Shown piece after piece: positions 1-6,459 of a stretch of 7,284 bases of DNA (positions are counted from its first letter, which is position 1; the number at the start of each line of letters is the position of its first letter). The notes under the pieces are model-generated. The model was not told where the DNA came from, did not search any database, and saw only the letters and a program-made list of their open reading frames with translations. Made by a program: the position numbers and the translations under genes. The DNA is from Betaproteobacteria bacterium SG8_40 (lineage in GTDB: Bacteria > Pseudomonadota > Gammaproteobacteria > Burkholderiales > Eutrophovitaceae): the NCBI GenBank assembly GCA_001304425.1, contig LJTS01000139.1, forward strand, positions 1 to 7,284. The letters are read 5' to 3'.

Positions 1-1479
1 GTGGGCGAGGCGTTGTTGCGGTACTTCGGTATTGCGCCGGGCACGGCCCAGGCACACGCCTTCAGCTTTCTCGATTTTTCCGCGGCGGCACGCTCCTACG
101 GCAAGGCGGGCGGATTCGCGCATCTTGCTTCGCTGGTAAAGCGCTTGCGTGCGGGGCGCCCCGGCGCGTTACTCCTCGACGGCGGCGACACCTGGCAGGG
201 ATCGGCAACCGCGCTGTGGACGCAAGCGCAGGACATGGTCGACGTCTGTCTCGCGCTGGGTGTCGACGTGATGACGGCCCACTGGGAGTTCACCTATGGT
301 GCGCAGCGGGTTACTGAGCTGATCGAAAACGACTTGCGTGGCCGTATCGATTTCGTTGCCCAGAATGTACGCACCAGGGACTTCGAAGACCCCGTGTTCC
401 CGGCGTACGTCATGCGCGAAGTGAACGGCGTTGCGGTCGCGATCATCGGCCAGGCGTATCCCTATACGCCGATTGCCAACCCGGGCCACTTCATGCCCGA
501 CTGGAGCTTCGGCATACGCGAGCGCGAATTGCAAAAAACTGTCGACGACGCCAGGGACGCCGGCGCCGGCGTTGTCGTATTGCTCTCGCACAACGGCATG
601 GACATCGATCTGAAACTCGCATCGAGGATTCGCGGGATTGACGCGATACTCGGAGGCCACACACACGACGCAGTGCCTGCGCCGGTGCCGGTCGAGAACG
701 CCGACGGTACGACACTGGTGACCAACGCCGGTTCCAACGGCAAGTTCCTCGGCGTGCTGGATTTCGACGTCAGGGGAGGGCAGGTTGCCGATTACCGCTA
801 CCGGCTGTTACCGGTGTTCGCCGATCTTTTGCCTGCGGATGCCGAGATGGCGGCGCTGATCGAGAAAAAACGCGGGCCTTTTGCGAACAAGCTTTCCCAA
901 CCACTGGTAGTGACCGACGGGCTGCTGTACCGGCGCGGCAACTTCAACGGCAGTTTCGACGAACTGATTCTTCGGGCGCTAATGGAAGTCAAGGACGCGC
1001 AAATCGCGTTTTCGCCGGGTTTTCGCTGGGGGCCCAGCATCTTGCCGGGCGAGACGCTGACGCGCGAAGACCTCATGAACCAGACCGCGATCACCTATCC
1101 GTCGGTGAGCGTAAACGAACTGACCGGCGAGCAGATCAAATCCATTCTCGAAGACGTCTGCGACAATGTGTTCAACCCCGACCCGTACTATCAACAGGGC
1201 GGCGACATGGTGCGCGTCGGCGGACTGACCTATGCGTGTGCGCCGCGCGAGTCGATCGGGTCGCGCATCAGCGACATGCGGCTCAACGGCGAACTGATCG
1301 ACGCGGATCGCAGCTATCGGGTGGCGAGTTGGGGATCAACCGCCCCGGATGCGCAAGGCGAGCCGGTATGGGAAGTCGTGGAGCGGTGGCTCAGTGGCCA
1401 CCAACACATCGCGCCGGTCAAGACCAATGTGCCGCGATTGGTTGGCGTTGCCGACGAGCCAGGCATCGGCTTACCGTAA
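1..1479 (+). CDS. soxB: SoxB thiosulfohydrolase, 5'-truncated by window edge
   Basis: SoxB is the periplasmic manganese hydrolase of the Sox thiosulfate-oxidation pathway; it releases sulfate from the sulfur-loaded SoxY swinging arm of SoxYZ. The 492 readable residues carry the metallophosphoesterase (5'-nucleotidase-like) motifs in SoxB form: GGDTWQGS at 61-68, AHWEFTYG at 93-100 (where 5'-nucleotidases have GNHE), LLSHNG at 194-199 and GGHTHD at 218-223. The C-terminal 5'-nucleotidase-like domain follows, with NQTAITYP at 360-367 and GGDMVRVGGLTYACAP at 400-415. Known SoxB proteins are about 560-570 residues, so some 70-90 N-terminal residues, including the export signal and the first metal-binding DxH motif, lie before base 1. 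The GTG at base 1 is therefore almost certainly an internal valine codon (the family reads VGEALL here). The gene ends 39 bases before the end of a convergent gene. No frameshift or missing visible motif. Identification is very secure. Confidence 0.95.
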   Translation: MGEALLRYFGIAPGTAQAHAFSFLDFSAAARSYGKAGGFAHLASLVKRLRAGRPGALLLDGGDTWQGSATALWTQAQDMVDVCLALGVDVMTAHWEFTYGAQRVTELIENDLRGRIDFVAQNVRTRDFEDPVFPAYVMREVNGVAVAIIGQAYPYTPIANPGHFMPDWSFGIRERELQKTVDDARDAGAGVVVLLSHNGMDIDLKLASRIRGIDAILGGHTHDAVPAPVPVENADGTTLVTNAGSNGKFLGVLDFDVRGGQVADYRYRLLPVFADLLPADAEMAALIEKKRGPFANKLSQPLVVTDGLLYRRGNFNGSFDELILRALMEVKDAQIAFSPGFRWGPSILPGETLTREDLMNQTAITYPSVSVNELTGEQIKSILEDVCDNVFNPDPYYQQGGDMVRVGGLTYACAPRESIGSRISDMRLNGELIDADRSYRVASWGSTAPDAQGEPVWEVVERWLSGHQHIAPVKTNVPRLVGVADEPGIGLP

Positions 1480-1518
1480 CACCGGCAGCCATGGGGGCGT
1501 GACCGGTTTGGCTGGCGA

Positions 1519-2487
1519 TCAGTCCAGCTTGTCGGCGCTGATCAGGCCTTTTTCGAGCAGTGAGCGAAAAATGGAATGCGTTTGCGCGATGCCTTCATCG
1601 AGAGGCATTTGTCCATAATCGCCAAGATAGGCGCGCAACGGGTCATCCGACAAGTCCATCGGGAAGGGCAGCGACGAGCCGTTGGCGTTGATGTCCGAAC
1701 CCGGTGCGATTTTCTTGATGATGCCAAGCGACTCTTCCACCGTCGAAGAAACGCCGTTGATATCGAACACAACGGCTTCTGTGCGCGGTTGCGAAACGGC
1801 CTTTATGAATGCGCTGGCGACTTCTCCGGCATGGAGCCAGGAAACCGGCCCGGTAAACGGTATGGTGTAGGACTTGTCTGCCGCCGCGGCAAGAATCGCG
1901 ACGGTTGTTTTCGAAGTCATCCCCTGGTCGCGGCCGACTCCGTAAACGACGCCGGGGCGCATGCCCACGCTGGGAACTTTCCAGTCCTGCATGTAAACGC
2001 GCGAAGTCTGTTCGTTGCAGAATTTGTAGGCGCCGTAAAGCGTAGCGAGGGTTTTGGCGTCAAACACGCCGTGGGCGGCAATTGAACTGGCATAGGCGAG
2101 CCGCGTCAGCTTGTGCTTGCGCGCAGCTTCGAATACGTTGATGGTTCCAACGACGTTGACCCTGGCGCCGGCAATCGGATCGGCCTTGCAGAACGGAACC
2201 TGCAAGGCAGCGAGGTGAATGATCGATGTTGCCTTGCTTTCCTCAACGGCATTCATGATCGTTGACGGCTCTGCAATATCGCCGACAAACCATTTCACCA
2301 GCCCGAGTTCGGAATCGGACATCAGCAGTTTCGGGCGACGCGTGTCCTTGACCAGATCGAGCGCGAAAACCGGCACTCCGGCATCGACCAGTAATGACAG
2401 TACCCAGCTACCTATGCAACCGCCGGCGCCGGTGAGCAGAACGGGTCCGTCGAAATCCTTCGCGTCGATACTGAACTTGTTGGCCAT
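1519..2487 (-). CDS. NAD-dependent epimerase/dehydratase (extended SDR)
   Basis: This is a 322-residue cytoplasmic oxidoreductase of the extended short-chain dehydrogenase/reductase family, a usual length for it. The N-terminal Rossmann fold shows TGAGGCIGS at 19-27 (GxxGxxG at 20, 23 and 26). An acidic D44 after the second strand suggests NAD rather than NADP. HLAAL at 91-95 and ASS at 133-135 supply the conserved cofactor-side and catalytic Ser regions, and Y151-x3-K155 is the catalytic pair. RPGVVYGVGR at 177-186 is the typical substrate-side segment. The substrate (nucleotide sugar, steroid-like or other) cannot be told from sequence. It begins 38 bases after the sulfurtransferase stop on the same strand, so co-transcription is likely. 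Only a weak AG-rich ribosome site (AGAAAGAA) is seen about 10 bases before the ATG. It is convergent with soxB, and no sulfur-specific role can be inferred. Confidence 0.88.
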   Translation of the reverse strand: MANKFSIDAKDFDGPVLLTGAGGCIGSWVLSLLVDAGVPVFALDLVKDTRRPKLLMSDSELGLVKWFVGDIAEPSTIMNAVEESKATSIIHLAALQVPFCKADPIAGARVNVVGTINVFEAARKHKLTRLAYASSIAAHGVFDAKTLATLYGAYKFCNEQTSRVYMQDWKVPSVGMRPGVVYGVGRDQGMTSKTTVAILAAAADKSYTIPFTGPVSWLHAGEVASAFIKAVSQPRTEAVVFDINGVSSTVEESLGIIKKIAPGSDINANGSSLPFPMDLSDDPLRAYLGDYGQMPLDEGIAQTHSIFRSLLEKGLISADKLD

Positions 2488-2525
2488 TAGCTGGTTCTTT
2501 CTGTCGCGTGACGTTGAGATAGGTT

Positions 2526-3398
2526 CTAGGCTTCCATCGGTAATTCAGGGTCTGCGGCCCATTCGGTCAGAGACGCGTCGTAGACCTTGACGTTCTTGTG
2601 TCCGAGCATATCCAGCGCCAGCGCCACACTGGTGGCGGCAATGCCACCCCCGCAGTAGGTAATGACCTGCGGTTTCGAAAGTGCCGGCGCAAAGATGCCG
2701 CGCAATTCGTCCTTGTCCTTGAAGGTATTGTCGGCATTTACGTGATGCAGTGCCGGCATGCTGATGCTTCCGGTGATGTGCCCGCGCCGCCCGTAGTTCA
2801 CGCCGCCGGTGCCGGCGTGCTGTTCCGGACGCAGTGCGTTGATGGTGCATATGTCACCCGCATTGACCGCCGCCAGAACGTCCTCGCGGGTGGCGACCAT
2901 TTCCCTGTTTGGTTCGCGCGCGGAATATTTTCCCGGCGCAGGGGCCGGCGCCGGACCGGTTTCAATCGGGCGTCCTTCCGCTTTCCACTTCTGGAATCCG
3001 CCGTCGAGAACGGCGACGCGATCATGTCCGAACACTTTGAGCATCCACCAGAGCCGCGTGGCCCACCAATGACTGGTGGTCGAGTAGGTGACTACGAAGC
3101 TGTCGTCCGATACGCCGTAGCGCTCCATTGACCTGGCGAAGGTTCGGGCATCCGGGAGCATGAAATGCAATTTCGGATCGGGTGTCGACAGTTCATGCTC
3201 GACGTCGACAAAGACGGCGCCGGGGATATGACCTTTTTCGAAGTCCTCGCGTGCCGGGACGACGTCGTAGAGGGAAAAATCCGGTTTTGGCGGCAGCAAC
3301 GTCGACGGGTCGAGAATCCGGACATTCTGGTCATCGAGGTGTTGTGCCAGCCAATCGGTGCTGACGAGAAATTCAGGATAGGTATTGGAGTTGGGCAT
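2526..3398 (-). CDS. Two-domain sulfurtransferase (rhodanese / 3-mercaptopyruvate type)
   Basis: This 290-residue protein has two rhodanese domains, as in thiosulfate or 3-mercaptopyruvate sulfurtransferases, which move sulfane sulfur to cyanide or a thiol acceptor through a Cys persulfide. The N-terminal domain (about 10-145) is the non-catalytic copy, with AREDFEKGHIPGAVFVD at 49-65 and RLWWMLKVFGHDRVAVLDGGF at 115-135, written here only as positions with key residues W117, W118 and D132-G134. The C-terminal domain (about 165-288) holds the active loop CGGGIA at 249-254 with C249 as the persulfide Cys, then the typical YDASLTEW at 273-280. The CGG loop lacks the CRKG of classical rhodanese, so the donor is uncertain. 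The start is well fixed: an in-frame TGA lies three codons upstream and no good ribosome site is visible. It lies 76 bases after the barrel gene and 38 before the epimerase on the same strand. Confidence 0.92.
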   Translation of the reverse strand: MPNSNTYPEFLVSTDWLAQHLDDQNVRILDPSTLLPPKPDFSLYDVVPAREDFEKGHIPGAVFVDVEHELSTPDPKLHFMLPDARTFARSMERYGVSDDSFVVTYSTTSHWWATRLWWMLKVFGHDRVAVLDGGFQKWKAEGRPIETGPAPAPAPGKYSAREPNREMVATREDVLAAVNAGDICTINALRPEQHAGTGGVNYGRRGHITGSISMPALHHVNADNTFKDKDELRGIFAPALSKPQVITYCGGGIAATSVALALDMLGHKNVKVYDASLTEWAADPELPMEA

Positions 3399-3468
3399 AT
3401 CGATTCAATAGTATCAGTGATGTTCCTGCGGAGCTTTCCAGCGAGAATGCCTGTGCCGATGACCGCTG

Positions 3469-3490
3469 CCGGGGTCAGAAATGACCGCGG
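3469..3490 (-). repeat. Hairpin spanning the barrel gene's stop codon
   Basis: Bases 3469-3477 and 3482-3490 pair in 8 of 9 positions around a 4-base loop; the inner five pairs (GGTCA with TGACC) are perfect. In the minus-strand transcript this hairpin covers the last codons and the TGA of the outer-membrane protein gene, just before the sulfurtransferase gene. There is no T-run after it, so it is not a standard intrinsic terminator. It might act in mRNA processing or partial termination between the two genes, or be chance in GC-rich sequence. Confidence 0.35.
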
Positions 3491-4101
3491 ACGTTCATCA
3501 GGAAAAATTGCCCGCCGGCATCGATCTCTCCCGTTACGTAGGGGTTGAAACTGGTTCCGAGGTCGAGCCATCGGTATTCCAGCCCGACGCTGAGTTTCCT
3601 GGAAACGTAGATGTCCGCGCCCGCCAGCAACTGGTATCCGAGATCGGTTTCGGTTTCGTCGATTTCCGCACCGGACCCGACTTCAACGTTCAGGTTGGTC
3701 GCGTAGAAACCGAGGCCGCCGCCGGCATAAAGGTCAACTGCGCCGAGCGGCGCGATGAACTTGATGACGGCACTGACGCCGGTGCTGACCAGGTCCGCGC
3801 GGCCTTGCGCGTTGGGAATGGTTGCGGGCGCGGTGAAATCCTGGTTCCACAGCAGCGCATCCGCTTCGATCGCGATATTCGGTGACGCCCGGTAGCCGCC
3901 ACTGAAGTAAACCGCTGCGCCGGCGTCCTGGTTAGCCAGTTGCGCATTGTCTTCCTCGGAATAGACGCCGAATCCGCCGCCGATGTACCAATGCCCGATA
4001 CGGCTCTCCGCGGAACCCGCCTGTGCCAGGCCGATTCCGGGAGCGCACATGCCCGCAAGGGCTGCAAGTGCGACAAGCGTACGTTGGATGGTCGTTTTCA
4101 T
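3475..4101 (-). CDS. Outer-membrane beta-barrel protein (OmpA/opacity-like small porin fold)
   Basis: This is a 208-residue secreted protein predicted to form a small eight-strand-like barrel in the outer membrane; its specific role is unknown. The N-terminus is a clear Sec signal: MKTT, a basic residue, then a hydrophobic stretch (about 8-26) ending in AQA, with likely cleavage after residue 28. The mature part alternates polar and apolar residues with Gly/aromatic turns, for example WYIGGGFGVY at 38-47, VYFSGGY at 64-70, DLYAGGGLGFYA at 123-134 and SVGLEYRWLDLG at 171-182. The last nine residues FLMNVRGHF end in Phe with apolar residues at alternate positions, as in a BAM-recognised C-terminal strand. 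I chose the ATG at 4101 over an upstream in-frame ATG at 4155 because a perfect AGGAGG sits six bases before it and the signal peptide begins there. It is first in the minus-strand gene run and diverges from the hydrolase gene. Confidence 0.85.
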   Translation of the reverse strand: MKTTIQRTLVALAALAGMCAPGIGLAQAGSAESRIGHWYIGGGFGVYSEEDNAQLANQDAGAAVYFSGGYRASPNIAIEADALLWNQDFTAPATIPNAQGRADLVSTGVSAVIKFIAPLGAVDLYAGGGLGFYATNLNVEVGSGAEIDETETDLGYQLLAGADIYVSRKLSVGLEYRWLDLGTSFNPYVTGEIDAGGQFFLMNVRGHF

Positions 4102-4368
4102 GGAGGTCCTCCTGATTTCAGATTCGGAAAGCATGGTTGCGGGAACTGTTTGCACGTGCGTTTCGCCGTTTGTCGCGGTCGCTGGCAGCCGGCGTTATTG
4201 TGCCTGCTGCATCTCGGTGTGGCTGCTGCTTCAACGCGGGGAAGAACAAGAAAATACAGTTTAAACAGTCGGTTGACGAAGATCCGGACAAATTTTGCCG
4301 GAAGGGTTTCAAGACGCCCCCACTCTGTTGCATGATGATCGAAACGCAACAACCAGCGACGACAAACA
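4102..4368. other. Divergent intergenic spacer between barrel protein and hydrolase
   Basis: This 267-base spacer must hold the promoters for the minus-strand barrel gene and probably the plus-strand hydrolase gene. It is less GC-rich around 4245-4300, which includes GTTTAAAC (4259-4266) flanked by direct ACAGT copies at 4256-4260 and 4265-4269. A good TTGACG -35-like element is at 4273-4278 (+) but has no matching -10 at the usual distance. The open frames crossing it do not resemble proteins I recognise. No convincing promoter can be assigned by eye. Confidence 0.5.
4108..4113 (-). promoter_or_regulatory. Strong ribosome binding site fixing the barrel-protein start
   Basis: The minus strand reads AGGAGG six bases before the ATG at 4101. 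It is the strongest Shine-Dalgarno match in the window and decides this start over 4155. The site also lies in a short self-complementary run (GGAGG, A, CCTCC), so a small hairpin could partly cover it. Confidence 0.8.
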
Positions 4369-5220
4369 ATGAATAATGATACCGCTTACCTCGAATCCCT
4401 TTATAACAACCGGGCCGCGGTGCCTGATTTTCAGGCCTGCTTCGATCGTTGGGAGGCGAAATCGAACGAAACGTTCCGGGCGCTGAGGGCGCAGGTCGAA
4501 AAAGACGTGCCTTATGGCGATGACATCATGGAGACCATGGATGTGTTCGTTCCGAAGGGGCCGGGCAAAGCGCTGCTGATGTTCATACACGGCGGCTACT
4601 GGCGCTCGCTGGACAAGAAACAGCACGCGTTTGTCGCGGCGCCGTTCGTCGAGGCGGGCGTCGCGGTCGCTTCGATCAACTATTCGCTCTGCCCCGCGGT
4701 GTCGATGGAGCATATTGTCAAACAGATGATCGCGGCGAGTGCCTATCTGTATCGTAACGCCGCCGATTTCGGCGTGCCGCGCAACAGGATGTATGTCGCG
4801 GGACACTCGGCGGGCGGTCATCTGGCCGCCATGGCACTGGCCTGCCTGTGGCCGCAGGTCGCGCGGGGGCTGCCACGCAAATTGTTTCAGGCAGCGTTGT
4901 CCATCAGCGGCGTCTACGATTTGCGGGTGCTGACACGGGTGCCTTCGATCAACGCCGACCTGAGAATGACGCCGGACGATGCGCTCAAGCTCAGCCCGGC
5001 GTTGATGCAGCCTGCGACCAGTGCACCGCTGGCGATCGCCGTGGGCGGGCGCGAGATTGGGGGCTTCAAGGACCAGCACCGGATCATTGCCCAGGCCTGG
5101 GACGGGCATATCGCAACGGACATACCCTGCCCGGAGGACCACCATTTCAGCATCATAGAAACCTTTGCGAACCCGCAAAGCGAGTTGTTCAAGGCATCGT
5201 TGCGGTTGATGGGGATCTGA
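4369..5220 (+). CDS. Alpha/beta hydrolase, arylformamidase (kynurenine formamidase)-like
   Basis: This is a 283-residue cytoplasmic serine hydrolase of the alpha/beta-hydrolase fold, closest by motif to the BNA7/AFMID-type kynurenine formamidases, which hydrolyse N-formylkynurenine in tryptophan breakdown. YNNRAAVPDF at 12-21 and DVPYG at 46-50 match the N-terminal pattern of that group. HGGYWRS at 74-80 is the oxyanion-hole motif, and GHSAGGHL at 145-152 contains the nucleophile S147. The likely acid is E229 in VGGRE, and the His is H259 in DHHFS. No other tryptophan-catabolism gene is visible nearby, so another small ester or amide could be the substrate. The start ATG gives the conserved N-terminus directly, though no clear ribosome site precedes it. 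It is followed 56 bases later by the radical SAM gene, which seems to have its own control site. Confidence 0.88.
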   Translation: MNNDTAYLESLYNNRAAVPDFQACFDRWEAKSNETFRALRAQVEKDVPYGDDIMETMDVFVPKGPGKALLMFIHGGYWRSLDKKQHAFVAAPFVEAGVAVASINYSLCPAVSMEHIVKQMIAASAYLYRNAADFGVPRNRMYVAGHSAGGHLAAMALACLWPQVARGLPRKLFQAALSISGVYDLRVLTRVPSINADLRMTPDDALKLSPALMQPATSAPLAIAVGGREIGGFKDQHRIIAQAWDGHIATDIPCPEDHHFSIIETFANPQSELFKASLRLMGI

Positions 5221-5253
5221 CCTGATCGGATCCGGTTTGCATTGGCGCGAGAA

Positions 5254-5275
5254 ATACTGGTTAAATAACCAGTAT
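5254..5275. promoter_or_regulatory. LexA-like SOS box (22-base perfect palindrome)
   Basis: Two perfect 10-base arms, ATACTGGTTA (5254-5263) and TAACCAGTAT (5266-5275), surround an AA centre. The layout TACTG-N10-CAGTA matches the spacing and ends of the E. coli-type LexA operator, with an AT-rich core. It ends one base before the radical SAM start codon. A weak -10-like TTAAAT (5261-5266) lies inside it, 18 bases after a poor -35 (TTGCAT, 5237-5242), so a bound repressor would block the promoter. A GntR/FadR-type TGGT...ACCA operator is the main alternative. The palindrome is certain; the LexA assignment is inferred. Confidence 0.65.
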
Positions 5276-5276
5276 C

Positions 5277-6440
5277 ATGGAAAATCTACCGGACTTCGAC
5301 GACCGCGCCTCCGAGACTGGCACTGCGGCGGATCATGGGCGGCGGCGTCACCGCCTCGAGGGGCAAGCGGTCAGGGCGGCTGTCCTCAAGGGCCGGGGCG
5401 CGACAGGCAACCCGGAGGGCCGCTTCGAGTCAACGGCGCGAGATTGCGTAGATGACGGCTGGGGGGAGCCTGGGGCCGGGGAACCTTCGGCCCTGGCTAC
5501 CCATGTAACCGCCGAACAGGCCAGGACGGTTATCACGCGGAACAACTCTCCGGACGTTCCGTTCAATTATTCGATCAATCCGTACCGTGGTTGCGAGCAC
5601 GGTTGCACCTATTGTTTTGCCCGGCCCGGGCATGCTTACCTGAGTCTTTCGCCCGGTCTGGAATTCGAGACGCGCCTGATCGCCAAAGTGAACGCGGCTG
5701 AATGCCTCGAGCGCGAGCTTTTACGCCCCGGTTACGTTTGCGAGACAATCGCGCTGGGCACCAACACCGATCCGTATCAGCCGGTCGAGCGCAAGTGGCG
5801 AATAACCCGCTCACTGCTCGAGGTTGCAGAAAGATTCAACCAGCCAGTCGGAATCGTCACCAAGAATGCGCTGGTCGAACGCGACCTCGACATCCTTGCG
5901 CCAATGGCGCAACGTGGCCTGGCCGCGGTGTTCGTTTCCGTTACGACGCTCGATCATCGACTGGCGCGCCGCCTGGAACCGCGCGCCTCGGCGCCTGCGA
6001 GACGAATCGAAGCGATCCGCCGTTTGCACGAAGCCGGCGTCCCGGTCGGCGTCATGTTCGCACCGGTCATCCCGTTTCTGACCGATTCCGCGCTCGAGTC
6101 GGTGTTGGAAGCGGCGTCCAGTGCTGGTGCCCGGCAGGCCGGGTACATATTGCTGCGCTTGCCGTACGAAGTGAAGCAGATCTTTCGCGACTGGCTCGAA
6201 TGTCACTATCCGCTGAAAGCCGCCCACGTCATGAGCCGCGTGCATGCCATGCGCGGTGGCCGCGACAATGATCCGGATTTCGGGTCGCGGATGGTCGGCA
6301 AGGGCGAGTTTGCCGATTTGCTGGGCAAACGTTTCAGGATCGCTTGCAAGCGCTACGGACTGAACCTGACTGAGCGAAAACTGGACGTTTCGAGATTTCG
6401 GCGCCCGGCGGCGGGCGGGCAGATGGATTTGTTCACGTAG
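5277..6440 (+). CDS. PA0069-family radical SAM protein (SplB-like, COG1533)
   Basis: This 387-residue protein belongs to the radical SAM superfamily and uses a [4Fe-4S] cluster to cleave S-adenosylmethionine to a 5'-deoxyadenosyl radical. The cluster motif C106-x3-C110-x2-C113 (RGCEHGCTYCFARP) is intact. KGRGATGNPEGRFES at 38-52 is the signature of the PA0069/Rv2578c group, distantly related to spore photoproduct lyase. ALGTNTDPYQPVE (159-171) and VGIVTKNALVERD (191-203) continue the barrel, and the C-terminal region (about 310-375) follows. The reaction is not established to my knowledge. The start is forced: an in-frame TAA is at 5262-5264, and no other ATG, GTG or TTG precedes the family signature. 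Residues 1-35 form a charged, poorly conserved extension. There is no ribosome site, and the start abuts a LexA-like palindrome. The C-terminus ends QMDLF plus Thr, like a sliding-clamp-binding peptide. A DNA-repair role is inferred. Confidence 0.92.
   Translation: MENLPDFDDRASETGTAADHGRRRHRLEGQAVRAAVLKGRGATGNPEGRFESTARDCVDDGWGEPGAGEPSALATHVTAEQARTVITRNNSPDVPFNYSINPYRGCEHGCTYCFARPGHAYLSLSPGLEFETRLIAKVNAAECLERELLRPGYVCETIALGTNTDPYQPVERKWRITRSLLEVAERFNQPVGIVTKNALVERDLDILAPMAQRGLAAVFVSVTTLDHRLARRLEPRASAPARRIEAIRRLHEAGVPVGVMFAPVIPFLTDSALESVLEAASSAGARQAGYILLRLPYEVKQIFRDWLECHYPLKAAHVMSRVHAMRGGRDNDPDFGSRMVGKGEFADLLGKRFRIACKRYGLNLTERKLDVSRFRRPAAGGQMDLFT
6420..6434 (+). other. Candidate beta-clamp-binding peptide at the radical SAM C-terminus
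   Basis: Residues Q382-M383-D384-L385-F386, followed only by T387, fit the bacterial clamp-binding pentapeptide pattern QL[S/D]LF with a Met-for-Leu change at position two. It lies after a Gly/Ala/Pro-rich flexible stretch (about 376-381), the usual setting for such tails. Binding is inferred from motif and position only. Confidence 0.5.
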
Positions 6441-6459
6441 CGCGCTTGCGGAAAGACGC

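Noticed and set aside
1..3. GTG at base 1 as the true start of soxB
   Set aside because: The sequence corresponds to an internal VGEALL segment of SoxB, and the export signal and first metal motif are missing, so the gene starts before the window.
1481..1517. Bidirectional terminator between soxB and the epimerase gene
   Set aside because: Only weak stems with 17-19-base loops can be formed (ACCGG with CCGGT, or an interrupted 8-pair stem), with no real T-run on either side.
1576..2085. A 169-codon plus-strand frame opposite the epimerase gene
   Set aside because: Arg-rich shadow of a well-supported gene, with no motif.
2598..3131. A 177-codon plus-strand frame opposite the sulfurtransferase gene
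   Set aside because: Shadow frame; the minus-strand gene has clear two-domain rhodanese motifs and this one has none.
4099..4155. Upstream ATG at 4155 as the barrel-protein start
   Set aside because: It would put 18 polar residues before a standard signal peptide, while a perfect AGGAGG lies six bases before the ATG at 4101.
4255..4270. A second LexA box around the GTTTAAAC element
   Set aside because: It lacks the CTG-N10-CAG pair on either strand; the ACAGT copies are direct rather than inverted.
4273..4301. Promoter for the hydrolase gene from TTGACG at 4273-4278
   Set aside because: The -35-like element is good, but nothing resembling a -10 lies 15-19 bases downstream.
4309..5178. A 289-codon open frame on the minus strand opposite the hydrolase gene
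   Set aside because: It mirrors the hydrolase coding frame, is rich in Arg and His as expected for an antisense shadow in GC-rich DNA, and shows no recognisable motif or ribosome site.
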